Positions 9,892 to 18,989 are shown, counted from the stretch's first letter. The stretch is DNA of 64,000 nucleotides from Paucisalibacillus algeriensis (GCF_000577245.1 NZ_CBYO010000011.1:124001-188000); one strand, 5' to 3'. The notes: generated by a model from the sequence alone, not told the origin. Translations and numbers: made by a program.

Positions 9892-10557
9892 TTAATAACC
9901 TGATAGTAATGAGTGTGTAATCAAGTACCAACCATCTACCATGACAAACAGTAGTATCTTAAATGGTAATGAGATCATTACAGGTGGTAACATCATCATC
10001 CCCATCGACATTAAAATACTTGCTACTGCCATATCAATAATTAAAAATGGTATGAAGATCATAAATCCCATTTGAAAGGCAGTCTTTAATTCACTTATTG
10101 CGAAAGCTGGTACTAATGCAGTTAGGGGTATATCCTGAATACTTTCTGGTGTCTCTATTTCTGCATAACTCAAAAATAAAGCTAAATCCTTCTGCCTTGT
10201 ATGTTCAGCCATAAATTCTTTCATCGGAGCACTTGTCCGGTCATATGCTTCATCTAATGAAATCTCTTCATTAAATAAAGGCTGTAATCCTTCCTCATAA
10301 ACCTCACTAAAGGTTGGTGCCATTATAAAAAACGTTAAAAAAAGCGCTAATCCAATTAATACTTGATTCGGTGGCATTTGCTGAGTTGCAAGAGAGGTTC
10401 TAACAAATGACAGGACAATAATAATTCTTGTAAAACTTGTCATTAATATTAAAATTCCTGGTGCCAACGAAAAAATGGTTAACAGTAATATTAACTTTAT
10501 GGATGTTGAAACATTGGTAGGATCTGAACTAGAAAACATATCGATAAATTCATTCAT
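9892..10557 (-). CDS. fliP: FliP, flagellar export gate membrane protein
   Basis: A 221-residue membrane protein carrying SFTRIIIVLSFVRTSL and QMPPNQVLIGLALFLTFF, hallmark stretches of FliP/SctR, and a C-terminal membrane segment pair with MGMMMLPPVMISLPFK. Five FliP subunits build the export gate with FliQ and FliR. As in Bacillus there is no long cleavable signal peptide before the first membrane helix. The ATG at 10557 overlaps the end of fliO by 8 bp. Confidence 0.95.
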   Translation of the reverse strand: MNEFIDMFSSSDPTNVSTSIKLILLLTIFSLAPGILILMTSFTRIIIVLSFVRTSLATQQMPPNQVLIGLALFLTFFIMAPTFSEVYEEGLQPLFNEEISLDEAYDRTSAPMKEFMAEHTRQKDLALFLSYAEIETPESIQDIPLTALVPAFAISELKTAFQMGFMIFIPFLIIDMAVASILMSMGMMMLPPVMISLPFKILLFVMVDGWYLITHSLLSGY

Positions 10558-11239
10558 GTTTATCTTCCTTCTCGGTATGCTTATTCATAAGATTCTTTCT
10601 GTTCTGCTTTAACTTTTCTAGTTCGTTCGAAAAAAGATTTTTAAAGTCTACACCAGATTCACTATCCTCTTGATTGGATTTACGTTGGAATATAGAAAAG
10701 ATATTCTCAGGTTTAAATTCAGGCTGTTCTTGATAGCTTTTAATAATCTCCTCTTTCAAATCCTCATCTTCTAATTCTTCAAGAAGTTGAACATTCTCCC
10801 CTACCCCAATTAAATATAACTTATTTCCTACACGAACAATTTGTATAGATTTACTTGGGCCAACTGCAATACCACCAAGATTTTCTAATGCTCTAACTTT
10901 ATTAAATATCTTATTGCGTTTATTCAAGAACTTAAGTAATAAATAAATGAGTGCAAGTATCAAGAACAAAGCAAAAACCATCTGAATTAAATTAAAAACT
11001 AACGAACTACTATTTAAATTCTTATCCTCAGACAAGTTTTGTTCAACCTCTTCAGTAGGTAGTAAACTGTCATTATCCTCGGGGCTAACATTTCCTTTTT
11101 GCTCAGCCTCTTTATTACTATTTTCATACATGTCTTTAACTGTATCTCCGTCGGCATGAACATATAAAGGGGGAACTAAGAGGAATAGTACGAAACCAAA
11201 AAGCATCCCCAAAACATTTTTATTAAGCAACTTTCTCAC
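10550..11239 (-). CDS. fliO: FliO (FliZ), flagellar export gate assembly factor
   Basis: The product has a signal-peptide-like N-terminus ending LYVHA-DGD, an acidic linker, a membrane helix (MVFALFLILALIYLLLKFL) and a cytoplasmic tail with IAVGPSKSIQIVRVGNKLY, the FliO domain. FliO helps stabilise FliP during gate assembly. The start is uncertain. GTG at 11239 lies 8 bp after the cheY stop and gives a basic n-region (RKLLNKN) before the hydrophobic core. TTG at 11275 would overlap cheY by 29 bp, and ATG at 11206 lacks a spaced ribosome site. I prefer the GTG. The tail is Lys/Glu-rich and poorly conserved. Confidence 0.85.
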   Translation of the reverse strand: MRKLLNKNVLGMLFGFVLFLLVPPLYVHADGDTVKDMYENSNKEAEQKGNVSPEDNDSLLPTEEVEQNLSEDKNLNSSSLVFNLIQMVFALFLILALIYLLLKFLNKRNKIFNKVRALENLGGIAVGPSKSIQIVRVGNKLYLIGVGENVQLLEELEDEDLKEEIIKSYQEQPEFKPENIFSIFQRKSNQEDSESGVDFKNLFSNELEKLKQNRKNLMNKHTEKEDKHE

Positions 11240-11246
11240 TCGTTTC

Positions 11247-11609
11247 TTAATCCAAAGCTTTCTGGATAGCTTCAATTACTCTGTCTGCTTGGAATGGCTT
11301 TACAATAAAATCCTTCGCGCCAGCTTGAATGGCATCAATAACCATCGCTTGCTGCCCCATTGCAGAACACATAATAACTTTAGCATTTGGATTTACTCCT
11401 CTGATATTCTTAAGAGCAGAAATTCCATCCATCTCAGGCATCGTAATATCCATAGTTACTAAATCTGGTGTCAATTCCTTATATAATTCAACCGCTTGGA
11501 TACCATCTTGTGCTTCTCCAACTACTTCGAATCCATTTTTTGTTAATATGTCTTTTATCATCATTCGCATAAAAGCGGCGTCATCTACAATTAAAATGCG
11601 TTTACTCAT
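11247..11609 (-). CDS. cheY: CheY, chemotaxis response regulator
   Basis: A 120-residue stand-alone receiver domain with acidic D9/D10, phospho-acceptor D54 in MDITMPEMDG, the conserved Thr/Ser-Ala region (CSAMGQQ) and Lys in FIVKPF. Phosphorylated by CheA, it binds FliM/FliY and, in Bacillus, promotes counterclockwise rotation. It sits between fliY and fliO, as in B. subtilis, so it is made with its own switch target. Length and motifs are normal. Confidence 0.96.
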   Translation of the reverse strand: MSKRILIVDDAAFMRMMIKDILTKNGFEVVGEAQDGIQAVELYKELTPDLVTMDITMPEMDGISALKNIRGVNPNAKVIMCSAMGQQAMVIDAIQAGAKDFIVKPFQADRVIEAIQKALD

Positions 11610-11630
11610 GTCTAATTCCTCCTAGTATGT

Positions 11631-12815
11631 TTATTTCAGCTTCAAAAGTCGATCGGATTGACTGATAATATCCGTCACTCGAACTCCAAAATTTTCATCG
11701 ATTACAACTACCTCACCTTGAGCAATTAACTTTTCATTTACCAATATATCAACTGGTTCCCCTGCAAGTTTGTCCAATTCAATAATGGAACCTGAAGTCA
11801 GGTCTAAAATATCTTTTACACTGCGCTTTGTTCTACCTAACTCAACTGTTACCTTCAGTGGTATATCAAGTAATATATCAAGGTTTCTATGTTGACTAGT
11901 AATCGGTTCTTGAGGTTTAAAACTCGAGAACTCTACCTCTTGTATATTAGTTTTATTGTGAAAGGTTGTACTTCCAACCATTTGAGGTTCACTTGTATTT
12001 TGAGTATTATGGATACCCTGTGTTTGCCCCATCAAACTAACCTCAGGTTGAACTTCTTCTTGATACATGAAAGGTTTTTCCAATGGCTCAACTGTTACAG
12101 CAGATTCCATCTGACTTCCTTGATTTAAATGTATTAACTCTTCAACTAATTGTTTTGCAAAATGAATTGGCATCAATTGCATAATATTAGAATCTATTAA
12201 ATTACCAACTTTTATTTGAAAGGAAACTTTAACAAAAATATCTTCCGTTGAATTGGTAGGACGATCAACAGCATCTGATTGCGAGATAGAAGGCGGTGAA
12301 ATATCCACTCTCTTTTCAAAGACAGTTGACATGCTTGTTGCGGCAGCCCCCATCATTTGATTCATTGCCTCCTGAACAGCACTTAGATGGATTTCATTTA
12401 ACTCATCGAATGGACCCTGTCCCGTACCACCTAGCATAATATCCGAAATTACCGCTGCATCATCTTTTTTGATGATTAGAACATTTTTACCGGTAAAACC
12501 TTCCACATAATTCACTTGAATACTTACATGTTCAAATTGAAAAACTTCTTCTTTTTGATAATTGGTGATAATCGCAACTTTTGGTGTTGTAATTTCCACC
12601 TTTTGATTTAGAAGTGTTGAAAGCGTAGTTGCAGAACTTCCAAATGAAATGTTTCCAATTTCACCTAGCGTATCAATTTCTATTGTTGATAGGTAATCAC
12701 TCATACTAAGAGCATCGTTTACTTTTTCACTTTGACTGTTATCGGAATCCTCATCTGCCCCTATCTTTAATAGAGCATCAATCTCATCCTGGGAAAGCAT
12801 TCCATCACTCATCAT
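11631..12815 (-). CDS. fliY: FliY, flagellar switch protein with CheY-P phosphatase domain
   Basis: A 394-residue protein. The N-terminus (GMLSQDEIDALL) is a CheY-P-binding peptide shared with FliM. Residues about 45-230 are a CheC-like phosphatase domain with two E..GNISFGSSATT-type helices. A variable Gln-rich linker follows (about 245-310), then a C-terminal FliN/SpoA domain (DIPLKVTVELGRTKRSVKDI). It is part of the C ring and dephosphorylates CheY-P. Its ATG overlaps the fliM stop by 4 bp, with GGAGG nine bases upstream. Confidence 0.95.
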   Translation of the reverse strand: MMSDGMLSQDEIDALLKIGADEDSDNSQSEKVNDALSMSDYLSTIEIDTLGEIGNISFGSSATTLSTLLNQKVEITTPKVAIITNYQKEEVFQFEHVSIQVNYVEGFTGKNVLIIKKDDAAVISDIMLGGTGQGPFDELNEIHLSAVQEAMNQMMGAAATSMSTVFEKRVDISPPSISQSDAVDRPTNSTEDIFVKVSFQIKVGNLIDSNIMQLMPIHFAKQLVEELIHLNQGSQMESAVTVEPLEKPFMYQEEVQPEVSLMGQTQGIHNTQNTSEPQMVGSTTFHNKTNIQEVEFSSFKPQEPITSQHRNLDILLDIPLKVTVELGRTKRSVKDILDLTSGSIIELDKLAGEPVDILVNEKLIAQGEVVVIDENFGVRVTDIISQSDRLLKLK

Positions 12816-13804
12816 TGTTCAACTCCTCCCTTTATTTCTTCCAACACCTGAACAGATAGTTTATTTTTGTACTTACCAGGCTGTACATGGAATTTAGGTT
12901 CATCATTTATTTTTAATTGTAAAGGCTCATCAATTGGTTGATTTAAGGCAATCACATCATTAGAATGTAAATTTAAAAATTGCTCAATACTGATGAATGT
13001 TTCACCTAGGATTGCTTTCGCATCAACATGCACCTTTTCAATACTTTTTGCTAACTTTTCAGCAGCCTCTGGATCCCGTTTTTTAGCAGAGGTTTGCATC
13101 CAATATTGTACAGAAAGCCTTGAGATAATAGGTTCCAATACGATATGTGGAATACAAATGTTGATCATACCGCTCACTTCACCAATGGCCGTATTAAATG
13201 ACACAACAACAACCGTCTCATTCGGGGAGACCATTTGTAAAAATTGTGGATTGATTTCCATTTCATCTAGCTCTGGCTCAATTGATATCAAGGAGGACCA
13301 GGCCTCTTTCAGACTGATAGTAGTTTTTTCAAATAATTGCGAGATTAGTATCGTTTCTATCTCCGTTAATTTATCTATTTTATTAATAGAATCCCCTTTA
13401 CCACCAAGTAATCGATCAAGCATACCATAGGCGATATTCGGATTTACTTCCATAATTATTTTTCCATCTAATGGTGCAACATTATATATATTTAACACCG
13501 TTACTTTCGGAATTGACCTAATAAATTCTTCATATGGAATTTGGTCGACGGATGCAACCGAAATATTTACATAGGTTCTAAGTTGTGAAGAAAATAAGGT
13601 AGTTAAACTCCGCGCAAAATTTTCATGGATTCTACCGATACTTCGGATTTGATCTTTTGAAAACCTGAGAGCTCGTTTGAAATCATAAACACGAACCCTT
13701 TTTTCATTTTCTTCTTTCTTTAATTCTTCTGCATTCATATCTCCAGTTGTTAATGCTGACAAAAGGGCGTCGATTTCATTTTGCGAAAGAACTTCATCTG
13801 CCAA
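12812..13804 (-). CDS. fliM: FliM, flagellar motor switch protein
   Basis: A 330-residue protein with the N-terminal CheY-P-binding peptide VLSQNEIDALLSAL, a middle domain (about 45-230, RIHENFARSLTTLFSSQLR) and a C-terminal SpoA/FliN-like domain near 255-325. It forms the C ring with FliG and FliY. The start is TTG at 13804, preceded by GGAGGTGAGTAAACT; family members begin just before the same peptide, so this start fits. It overlaps fliY by 4 bp. Confidence 0.95.
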   Translation of the reverse strand: MADEVLSQNEIDALLSALTTGDMNAEELKKEENEKRVRVYDFKRALRFSKDQIRSIGRIHENFARSLTTLFSSQLRTYVNISVASVDQIPYEEFIRSIPKVTVLNIYNVAPLDGKIIMEVNPNIAYGMLDRLLGGKGDSINKIDKLTEIETILISQLFEKTTISLKEAWSSLISIEPELDEMEINPQFLQMVSPNETVVVVSFNTAIGEVSGMINICIPHIVLEPIISRLSVQYWMQTSAKKRDPEAAEKLAKSIEKVHVDAKAILGETFISIEQFLNLHSNDVIALNQPIDEPLQLKINDEPKFHVQPGKYKNKLSVQVLEEIKGGVEQ

Positions 13805-13838
13805 AGTTTACTCACCTCCAAACAGGAGTAATGTTTTT

Positions 13839-14258
13839 TTACTGTAAGATCTTACTGATTGTATAGACATCAATAATAGAACCCTCTGTCATAACTTTAT
13901 TTAGTTCTACTTTAAGGATATCCTCAACATTAGAAAGCCCAGACTTAAAAGCTTCTTCATCCATTGTTGCTAATTCTTTTATAAGGATATTTTTCACTTG
14001 GAATTCTCGTTTCGCAATTTCTTGTTTTGCGTCTTTACTATCGGTCACGATTTGAAACTGAATACGAACAAAGCTTCCATCACTTAAATCAGTAGTAACC
14101 TCAGGTGTTTGATAAGAATACTCGATAATCTCATCAATTGTTGGTTCCCCGTTATTATTCTTCTTTTCTAAAACATTCAAAATGATTACTGCTGCGACAG
14201 CGCCTATTAATATTATGATTACTAAAGATAAAAGCGTGGTTTTAAAAAATTTATTCAC
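13839..14258 (-). CDS. fliL: FliL, flagellar basal-body/stator associated protein
   Basis: A 139-residue protein with one N-terminal membrane helix (LLSLVIIILIGAVAAVIIL) and an extracytoplasmic FliL domain. It associates with the stator at the basal body. The start chosen is GTG at 14258 with GAGGTGGAG nine bases upstream, giving the N-terminus MNKFFKTTLLSL; an in-frame GTG 18 bp upstream has no site of its own. It overlaps swrD by 8 bp (GTGAATAA). Confidence 0.88.
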   Translation of the reverse strand: MNKFFKTTLLSLVIIILIGAVAAVIILNVLEKKNNNGEPTIDEIIEYSYQTPEVTTDLSDGSFVRIQFQIVTDSKDAKQEIAKREFQVKNILIKELATMDEEAFKSGLSNVEDILKVELNKVMTEGSIIDVYTISKILQ

Positions 14259-14469
14259 TTGTATTCTCCACCTCACTTAGTGAATGTACAATACCTACTC
14301 GCTGATAAAAAGATGTTATGAGTTCAACTACTTCCACTTCTGAATTTTGGACAACTACTTTTTTACCATTTAATAGTGTTATTGTAGTATCTGGGTATGA
14401 TTGTATTTGCTCAATCATAAATGCGTTTATAGTAAATGATGCACCATTTAAACGTTTGAGTTTAATCAT
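14251..14469 (-). CDS. swrD: SwrD (YlzI), FlbD-family flagellar power factor
   Basis: A 72-residue cytoplasmic protein with MIKLKRLNGASFTIN, QIQSYPDTTITLLNGKK and a VELITSFYQR tail, the typical FlbD/SwrD pattern. In B. subtilis SwrD increases flagellar motor torque and is needed for swarming. It is located between flgE and fliL in both organisms. The ATG at 14469 opens the gene and the end overlaps fliL, so the stator-related genes are coupled. Confidence 0.9.
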   Translation of the reverse strand: MIKLKRLNGASFTINAFMIEQIQSYPDTTITLLNGKKVVVQNSEVEVVELITSFYQRVGIVHSLSEVENTSE

Positions 14470-14532
14470 AAATGGGAAGAAGATGTCTCATGGCTTGAAG
14501 GAACCGCCCTGAGACATCAACCTACCTCCTTA

Positions 14533-15687
14533 TTATCGTTTTAAGTTCACAAGTTCCTGTAGAATTTCATCTGATGTTGTGATGATTCTAGTATTTGCTT
14601 GGAATCCACGTTGTGCTGTAATCATTTCTGTGAATTCTTCAGCAAGGTCTACGTTAGACATTTCTAGTGCACCGCTGACGATGGAAGCTCCTTCTGATTC
14701 AGGAATAACTAATCCGGTATATCCTGCATTGGTACTATTCAAAAATAGATTACTACCTGCTTTTTGAAGTCCAGCTGGATTCGAAAAATTCGCAATTGCT
14801 ATTTGACCAGCGATTCGTGTATTTCCGTTTTCATCAACATAATTTACGATACCATTTGATTGCACACTAAAACTTTGCGCGTTTTCAGGTATTTGAATTG
14901 TCCCTACTGTACCAGCAGTATTTATTTCATCTACTACCAAGTTGTTTTCAGAATAGGTTACTGGACCTGTGAAACTTATTCCTGTTGACCCGTTATTAGA
15001 AATAGTAACCTGTTCTGATGTTGTATCTAATGTTATGGTAGTTCCATCTGCTAAACTATAAGATACTTCACCAGTCACTGTAGTATCAGCAACAAGGTTG
15101 CTTTCAACAGCACGGTCACCATTAGCATTAGTGTATTGAATTGTAGCATTTCTACCATCAATGGTTGTTATTGTTATCGAATTTCCATCTGCATCTTTCG
15201 CAGAGATTTCTTCTGCATTATTCTCAACTTTAGCAAAACCCATTAAATACAAACCTTGTGGGTTTACAATTCTCCCTTCCTGATCTAGATAGAAGTTACC
15301 AGCACGGGTATAAGCTACGTTTGAATCTTGCAAATTACCAGGAACAAGGTCACTACCAAGAACAAACATTCCATCTCCTTCAAGTGCAAAATCAAGTGGG
15401 TTATTGGTTGTTTGACGAAAACCTTGCGTATGAATATTATCAATAGATCCTAACTGAGAACCTAAACCAACTTGTGCAGGATTGACCCCTCCACGAATGA
15501 GGTTACCATTTAATCCAACAGTTGGAGCTTGAGCACCTGAAGTCATTTGACTCATCATATCCTGAAAAGTCACGCGCCCTTTTTTAAATCCAGAAGTATT
15601 TACGTTAGCAATATTATTACCGATAACATCTAATTTTGTTTGGAAGTTTTTCATTCCGGAAATTCCTGCGTACATTGAACGAAGCAT
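14533..15687 (-). CDS. flgE: FlgE (annotated FlgG in some genomes), flagellar hook protein
   Basis: The 384-residue product begins MLRSMYAGISGMKNFQTKLD and has the rod/hook signature DVIGNNIANVNTSGFKKGR at about 20-38, FALEGDGMFVLG at about 105, and the C-terminal coiled segment ending MITAQRGFQANTRIITTSDEILQELVNLKR-type helix. It polymerises into the hook outside the cell. It is clearly longer than the roughly 264-residue B. subtilis hook protein; the extra sequence is a Thr/Asn-rich central part (about 165-270), probably a surface domain. It follows the hook cap gene flgD and the small operon protein, separated from it by a structured spacer. Confidence 0.92.
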   Translation of the reverse strand: MLRSMYAGISGMKNFQTKLDVIGNNIANVNTSGFKKGRVTFQDMMSQMTSGAQAPTVGLNGNLIRGGVNPAQVGLGSQLGSIDNIHTQGFRQTTNNPLDFALEGDGMFVLGSDLVPGNLQDSNVAYTRAGNFYLDQEGRIVNPQGLYLMGFAKVENNAEEISAKDADGNSITITTIDGRNATIQYTNANGDRAVESNLVADTTVTGEVSYSLADGTTITLDTTSEQVTISNNGSTGISFTGPVTYSENNLVVDEINTAGTVGTIQIPENAQSFSVQSNGIVNYVDENGNTRIAGQIAIANFSNPAGLQKAGSNLFLNSTNAGYTGLVIPESEGASIVSGALEMSNVDLAEEFTEMITAQRGFQANTRIITTSDEILQELVNLKR

Positions 15688-15720
15688 GTTTTATTTCTCC
15701 CCTTTTTTTGGTTGTAAGTT

Positions 15721-15768
15721 GGCTGTATCAATCGGTCAACAACCTTGGCCTCCCATAAGGGTCCAGCC
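15721..15768 (-). ncRNA. Possible three-way-junction RNA in the flgE leader
   Basis: On the minus strand an outer stem GGCTG/CAGCC (15764-15768 with 15721-15725) encloses two small hairpins, CCC-TTAT-GGG (15752-15761) and GGT-TGTTG-ACC (15734-15744). The outer stem begins at the stop codon of the upstream gene and ends about 30 bases before the flgE start. It is one of few real spacers in this packed operon. The fold was judged by eye only; the function is unknown. Confidence 0.3.
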
Positions 15769-16142
15769 TATTCGTTAATTAAAATTGTTCCATTAATATT
15801 TGTAAAAATCCTGTTGGATGCTTCCTCTAAATTCATTGCAGTCACAACAGTGTTATTCTTTGTACTGACAAGTAAGGCAGTATTATTCATTACAACTAGT
15901 GAATCCGTAACACCCTTTTGTTTTGCCTCAGTTACCTTATCTTGAATAAGCTGCCATTGACGGTCATTTAGTTGAATATTTCTTTCTTGTAATCGTTCAC
16001 TGGCATGTTTACTAACCTTTAGTTCCTGCTGTTCTTGTAATATAGTTTTAAAATCAAGACTAGGATTATTAGTTTTAGGATTTTGCGTTGCAGGGAACTG
16101 TAAGGCATGTTGTCTAGGTACCTGATGAATCCGATGATCCAT
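15768..16142 (-). CDS. Flagellar operon protein, TIGR02530 family
   Basis: A 124-residue soluble protein between flgD and flgE. The stretch ASERLQERNIQLNDRQWQLI followed by VTEAKQKGVTDSLVVMNNTA matches the small family known as TIGR02530 flagellar operon protein, found in fla/che operons of many Firmicutes. Its exact role is not known; position between hook cap and hook genes suggests a function in hook assembly (inference). The ATG at 16142 has AAAGGA ten bases upstream; a GTG nine bases further up is too close to that site. The N-terminal 45 residues are Gln/Pro-rich and probably disordered. Confidence 0.82.
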   Translation of the reverse strand: MDHRIHQVPRQHALQFPATQNPKTNNPSLDFKTILQEQQELKVSKHASERLQERNIQLNDRQWQLIQDKVTEAKQKGVTDSLVVMNNTALLVSTKNNTVVTAMNLEEASNRIFTNINGTILINE

Positions 16143-16156
16143 ACATTTCACTTCCT

Positions 16157-16681
16157 TTATTCAGACCCTGTATTTTCTTCTACCAAATTTTCACTGGTAT
16201 TTCCTTCTACTTGCTCTTCTTCAGCATCTTCTCCAGCTTGTTTCTCATCAGACGCTTTCACCTCTAGTATAAAATCCGCATACACACTTTCTCCATTTGC
16301 TAATTCAAGAACTGCATAACCATCGTATTGAGTTACTGAGACTACTTCACTCGTTTGTACATCAAGTGGTTTTCCAGTCTCTTCATCAAAACTTTGATAG
16401 GAGACTATTTTCCCAATCATATGGCTATATTGAATAATTGGATTCATACTTTGATTAATAACCAAATCCTTGATTGCGTCTGACATATTCATCATTTGTT
16501 CTAATGATGAGAATTGAGCTAGCTGCGAAATAAATTCACGATCTTCCATTGGGTTTGTAGGATCTTGGTGCTGTATTTGGGTCATTAAGATTTTTAGAAA
16601 ATCATCTTTCCCAAGTTCATTACTAGGCACTCTAGTTTTAGGTTGATTCTTAAGATATAAGGTTGGATCAATTGTTGGCAT
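16157..16681 (-). CDS. flgD: FlgD, hook cap scaffold protein
   Basis: The 174-residue product has the conserved N-terminal segment LGKDDFLKILMTQIQHQDP and FISQLAQFSSLEQM, which direct FlgD export and cap formation, then a short beta-rich part (about 95-150). It guides hook polymerisation and is then replaced. The C-terminus (about 150-174) is a Glu-rich low-complexity tail. ATG at 16681 follows AGGTGAT; an upstream in-frame GTG overlaps that site and is less likely. Confidence 0.93.
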   Translation of the reverse strand: MPTIDPTLYLKNQPKTRVPSNELGKDDFLKILMTQIQHQDPTNPMEDREFISQLAQFSSLEQMMNMSDAIKDLVINQSMNPIIQYSHMIGKIVSYQSFDEETGKPLDVQTSEVVSVTQYDGYAVLELANGESVYADFILEVKASDEKQAGEDAEEEQVEGNTSENLVEENTGSE

Positions 16682-16690
16682 TGTTATCAC

Positions 16691-17914
16691 CTACACTTTC
16701 ACATTTTGAAGTAACTCGTCTAAGTGGGCTTCAAAATCATTTTCATTTTGTTTATTTTCATGGTGACTTGACTCATCTGACTGACTTTGATTTTGGTCTT
16801 GGCTATGTAGTGATTGATCATCACTCTCTTTAGGTTGACTTTGTCCTTGACCGGTACCTAGATCCTGTCTTTCAATAACCACTTGCTGGGGTGAAAACAT
16901 ATGCCTTAGTTGGTTGATGTTTGATTCGAGCATATCTTTTGCAGCCTGTGATGTAACAACAATTTTCACTGTCATTTCACCATTTACTTCAATTAAACGA
17001 ACCATCATTTCTCCAAGATTATCAGGTCTTAAAGCAATTGATAATTGGTTAATCCCATTAGGCATAGATAAAAACTTACTTGATTTCATTACTTGTTGAA
17101 ACTGATCAATCAACTGACTTTCAGCAGCCCCTGCCCTTTGATTTTGATTAATATAAATAACATATTGTTCTACCTTTGACATATTACTTTGGAAGTTTAT
17201 ATCTTGAACTGATGTTGTGTTGTCAGTTTTAGGTTGATTTTGTAATGCATGCTCAATCCACTTGACAACATCCTTAGACGTTACTTGTGATTCACTTTGA
17301 TAGTGTTGTCTAGAAGTCAATTTACTACGATTTTGATAGGATAATAATATCTCATTCCAAGCTTGGTTAACCTTTACATTCGTTGCTTCTAAACTACCTT
17401 CTTGCAGAACACTTGCATGAACCATCTGCTTTTCTAATCCAGTCCACAATTTTAAAAGCTCTAAAATCCTAGGTGCAACTTTGCGTATTTCAGCTTGATT
17501 GTTTATTTCAGATAGAAGACTTTCAAACTTCGACAAAATTTCCGTTAGTTGCTGTTTCATGTTACCAAAGGATTCTACATCAAAATGCCTATTACCCTGA
17601 ACCGGTTGCAATTCTGATAGTATACTTGAATTAACCATTATTCCTTCGGTAAACAATTGCTCTAAATTGGATTCTAACGTCTCTTCACCAGCATTCTCTA
17701 TGGTATCAGTGTCAAGGTTCATCCCTGCAAGTAGTTCTAGCAGTTTATTTAATTTATCTGAATTTCCTAACGCACTATCATTTACTCCAATTCCCTGTTG
17801 TTGTAAAATCTGAGAAAACGGAATAGATTTCTCACCCATTTTTAAATTTACCTTCATGGATGTATTCCCTTCTCCAACAACTGAAGGAGCAACAATCATT
17901 CCTACCGCGTTCAT
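16691..17914 (-). CDS. fliK: FliK, hook-length control protein
   Basis: A 407-residue protein with a long, poorly conserved, Gln/Asn-rich ruler region (about 1-275) and a C-terminal FliK domain (about 285-370) containing QLSIALRPDNLGEMMVRL and VTSQAAKDMLESNINQLR, followed by a Ser/Gln/His-rich acidic tail. It measures the hook and triggers the FlhB switch. The start ATG at 17914 has a perfect AAAGGAGGTG site five bases upstream. It lies just before flgD and flgE, the genes whose products it measures. YlqG (35516-37201) shows a related C-terminus. Confidence 0.9.
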   Translation of the reverse strand: MNAVGMIVAPSVVGEGNTSMKVNLKMGEKSIPFSQILQQQGIGVNDSALGNSDKLNKLLELLAGMNLDTDTIENAGEETLESNLEQLFTEGIMVNSSILSELQPVQGNRHFDVESFGNMKQQLTEILSKFESLLSEINNQAEIRKVAPRILELLKLWTGLEKQMVHASVLQEGSLEATNVKVNQAWNEILLSYQNRSKLTSRQHYQSESQVTSKDVVKWIEHALQNQPKTDNTTSVQDINFQSNMSKVEQYVIYINQNQRAGAAESQLIDQFQQVMKSSKFLSMPNGINQLSIALRPDNLGEMMVRLIEVNGEMTVKIVVTSQAAKDMLESNINQLRHMFSPQQVVIERQDLGTGQGQSQPKESDDQSLHSQDQNQSQSDESSHHENKQNENDFEAHLDELLQNVKV

Positions 17915-17946
17915 TTTTTCACCTCCTTTCAAATATTAAACCTTTG

Positions 17947-18534
17947 CTAATTTGAATTAATAAAGCGCTTTGTAATATTTGCAGCTTTTTCTGGATCCAT
18001 TCTCTCCATAACTAGACCACGATCATCATTTGACATTTCACTTAAAATTATAAACGCAGCATCTGTATCCAGCTGTTCTAGTATCAATGCAGCTTGCTCA
18101 CTTTTCATTTTAGTGAAAGAACTAGATATTTGTTTAATGGTTTTATCTGGTACTGGTTCTTCTGGATTTTGTCGAGCTACATCTAAATCTCTTTCAAGTT
18201 TTGATATCTGTTGTTCTAATCTCTCAATAGTTCCTTCAAGATTTAACTTTTCTTGGCTTAGTTGTTCAATCTCTGCATTTTTCGCATCTATTCTACCTTG
18301 AACTTTTACTTCTTTTTCCATTTCACTTGCTTCATCGTCTGTTGTAATAATGGATGAAAGAACAGGAATATTATTTCCAGTTTTCTTTGCCCAATCAACC
18401 ACATCAACTCCAGCCACAGTAAACACAATTATCGTTAGTGTTATTGCAATAACAACTGGTATAACGATGGCAAAAAGGAACCATAGAAAAGGATTCATTT
18501 TCTCTTTTTCATCTAATAATCTTTGTTTGGCCAT
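17947..18534 (-). CDS. ylxF: YlxF, MotE-like flagellar chaperone
   Basis: A 195-residue protein with one membrane helix (FLWFLFAIVIPVVIAITLTIIV), a coiled coil at about 75-125, and a C-terminal MgtE-N-like part with ILEQLDTDAAFIILSEMSNDDRG and MDPEKAANITK. This is the MotE/YlxF family in fla/che operons between fliJ and fliK. The MotE role, known from other bacteria as a MotC chaperone, is only an analogy here. ATG at 18534 follows AGGTGA at five bases. Confidence 0.85.
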   Translation of the reverse strand: MAKQRLLDEKEKMNPFLWFLFAIVIPVVIAITLTIIVFTVAGVDVVDWAKKTGNNIPVLSSIITTDDEASEMEKEVKVQGRIDAKNAEIEQLSQEKLNLEGTIERLEQQISKLERDLDVARQNPEEPVPDKTIKQISSSFTKMKSEQAALILEQLDTDAAFIILSEMSNDDRGLVMERMDPEKAANITKRFINSN

Positions 18535-18546
18535 TACACTCACCTA

Positions 18547-18987
18547 TTATTTGTGACTAAGATACTGTTGAATGGATATTTCATTCATAAATGAATCTTC
18601 CACTTTTTTTACTTTATCTCTTGCTTCACTTCTGCGAAACTCTATTATTTTCTCATACTTTTTCGTCTCAACATGGGCATCTGATAATGTTTGTTGTTTA
18701 TATTCCATATTGCTTCTAGCGATACTTACTCTCCTTTGGAGTTCAGCAATTTTTTTTTCTAATGTCTCCATATATGCAAGTTGATCTTGGATTAAATTCA
18801 AATGCATACTTGATGTAAGTCCTTTTTCATAGGACGCTTCAGCAGCTTCTTTTTTTCGTAGTAATTCGAAAAGTTCAGTAGCAACTTCTTCAAATGTATC
18901 CACTGATTTACGATAAGCAATCTGTGCATCCTGTTTTTCTCTTTCCCGAATATCAAGAATCTTTGTTAATACAGCAGTCCCTGCCAA
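18547..18987 (-). CDS. fliJ: FliJ, export apparatus central stalk/chaperone escort
   Basis: A 146-residue, almost entirely coiled-coil protein rich in Glu, Lys and Arg. It escorts chaperones and inserts into the FliI hexamer like the gamma subunit of F1. The start is TTG at 18987, with GGGGGT nine bases upstream and 2 bp after the fliI stop; no other start is available before the conserved LTKILDIREREK segment. The order fliH-fliI-fliJ is standard. Confidence 0.88.
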   Translation of the reverse strand: MAGTAVLTKILDIREREKQDAQIAYRKSVDTFEEVATELFELLRKKEAAEASYEKGLTSSMHLNLIQDQLAYMETLEKKIAELQRRVSIARSNMEYKQQTLSDAHVETKKYEKIIEFRRSEARDKVKKVEDSFMNEISIQQYLSHK

Positions 18988-18989
18988 GA

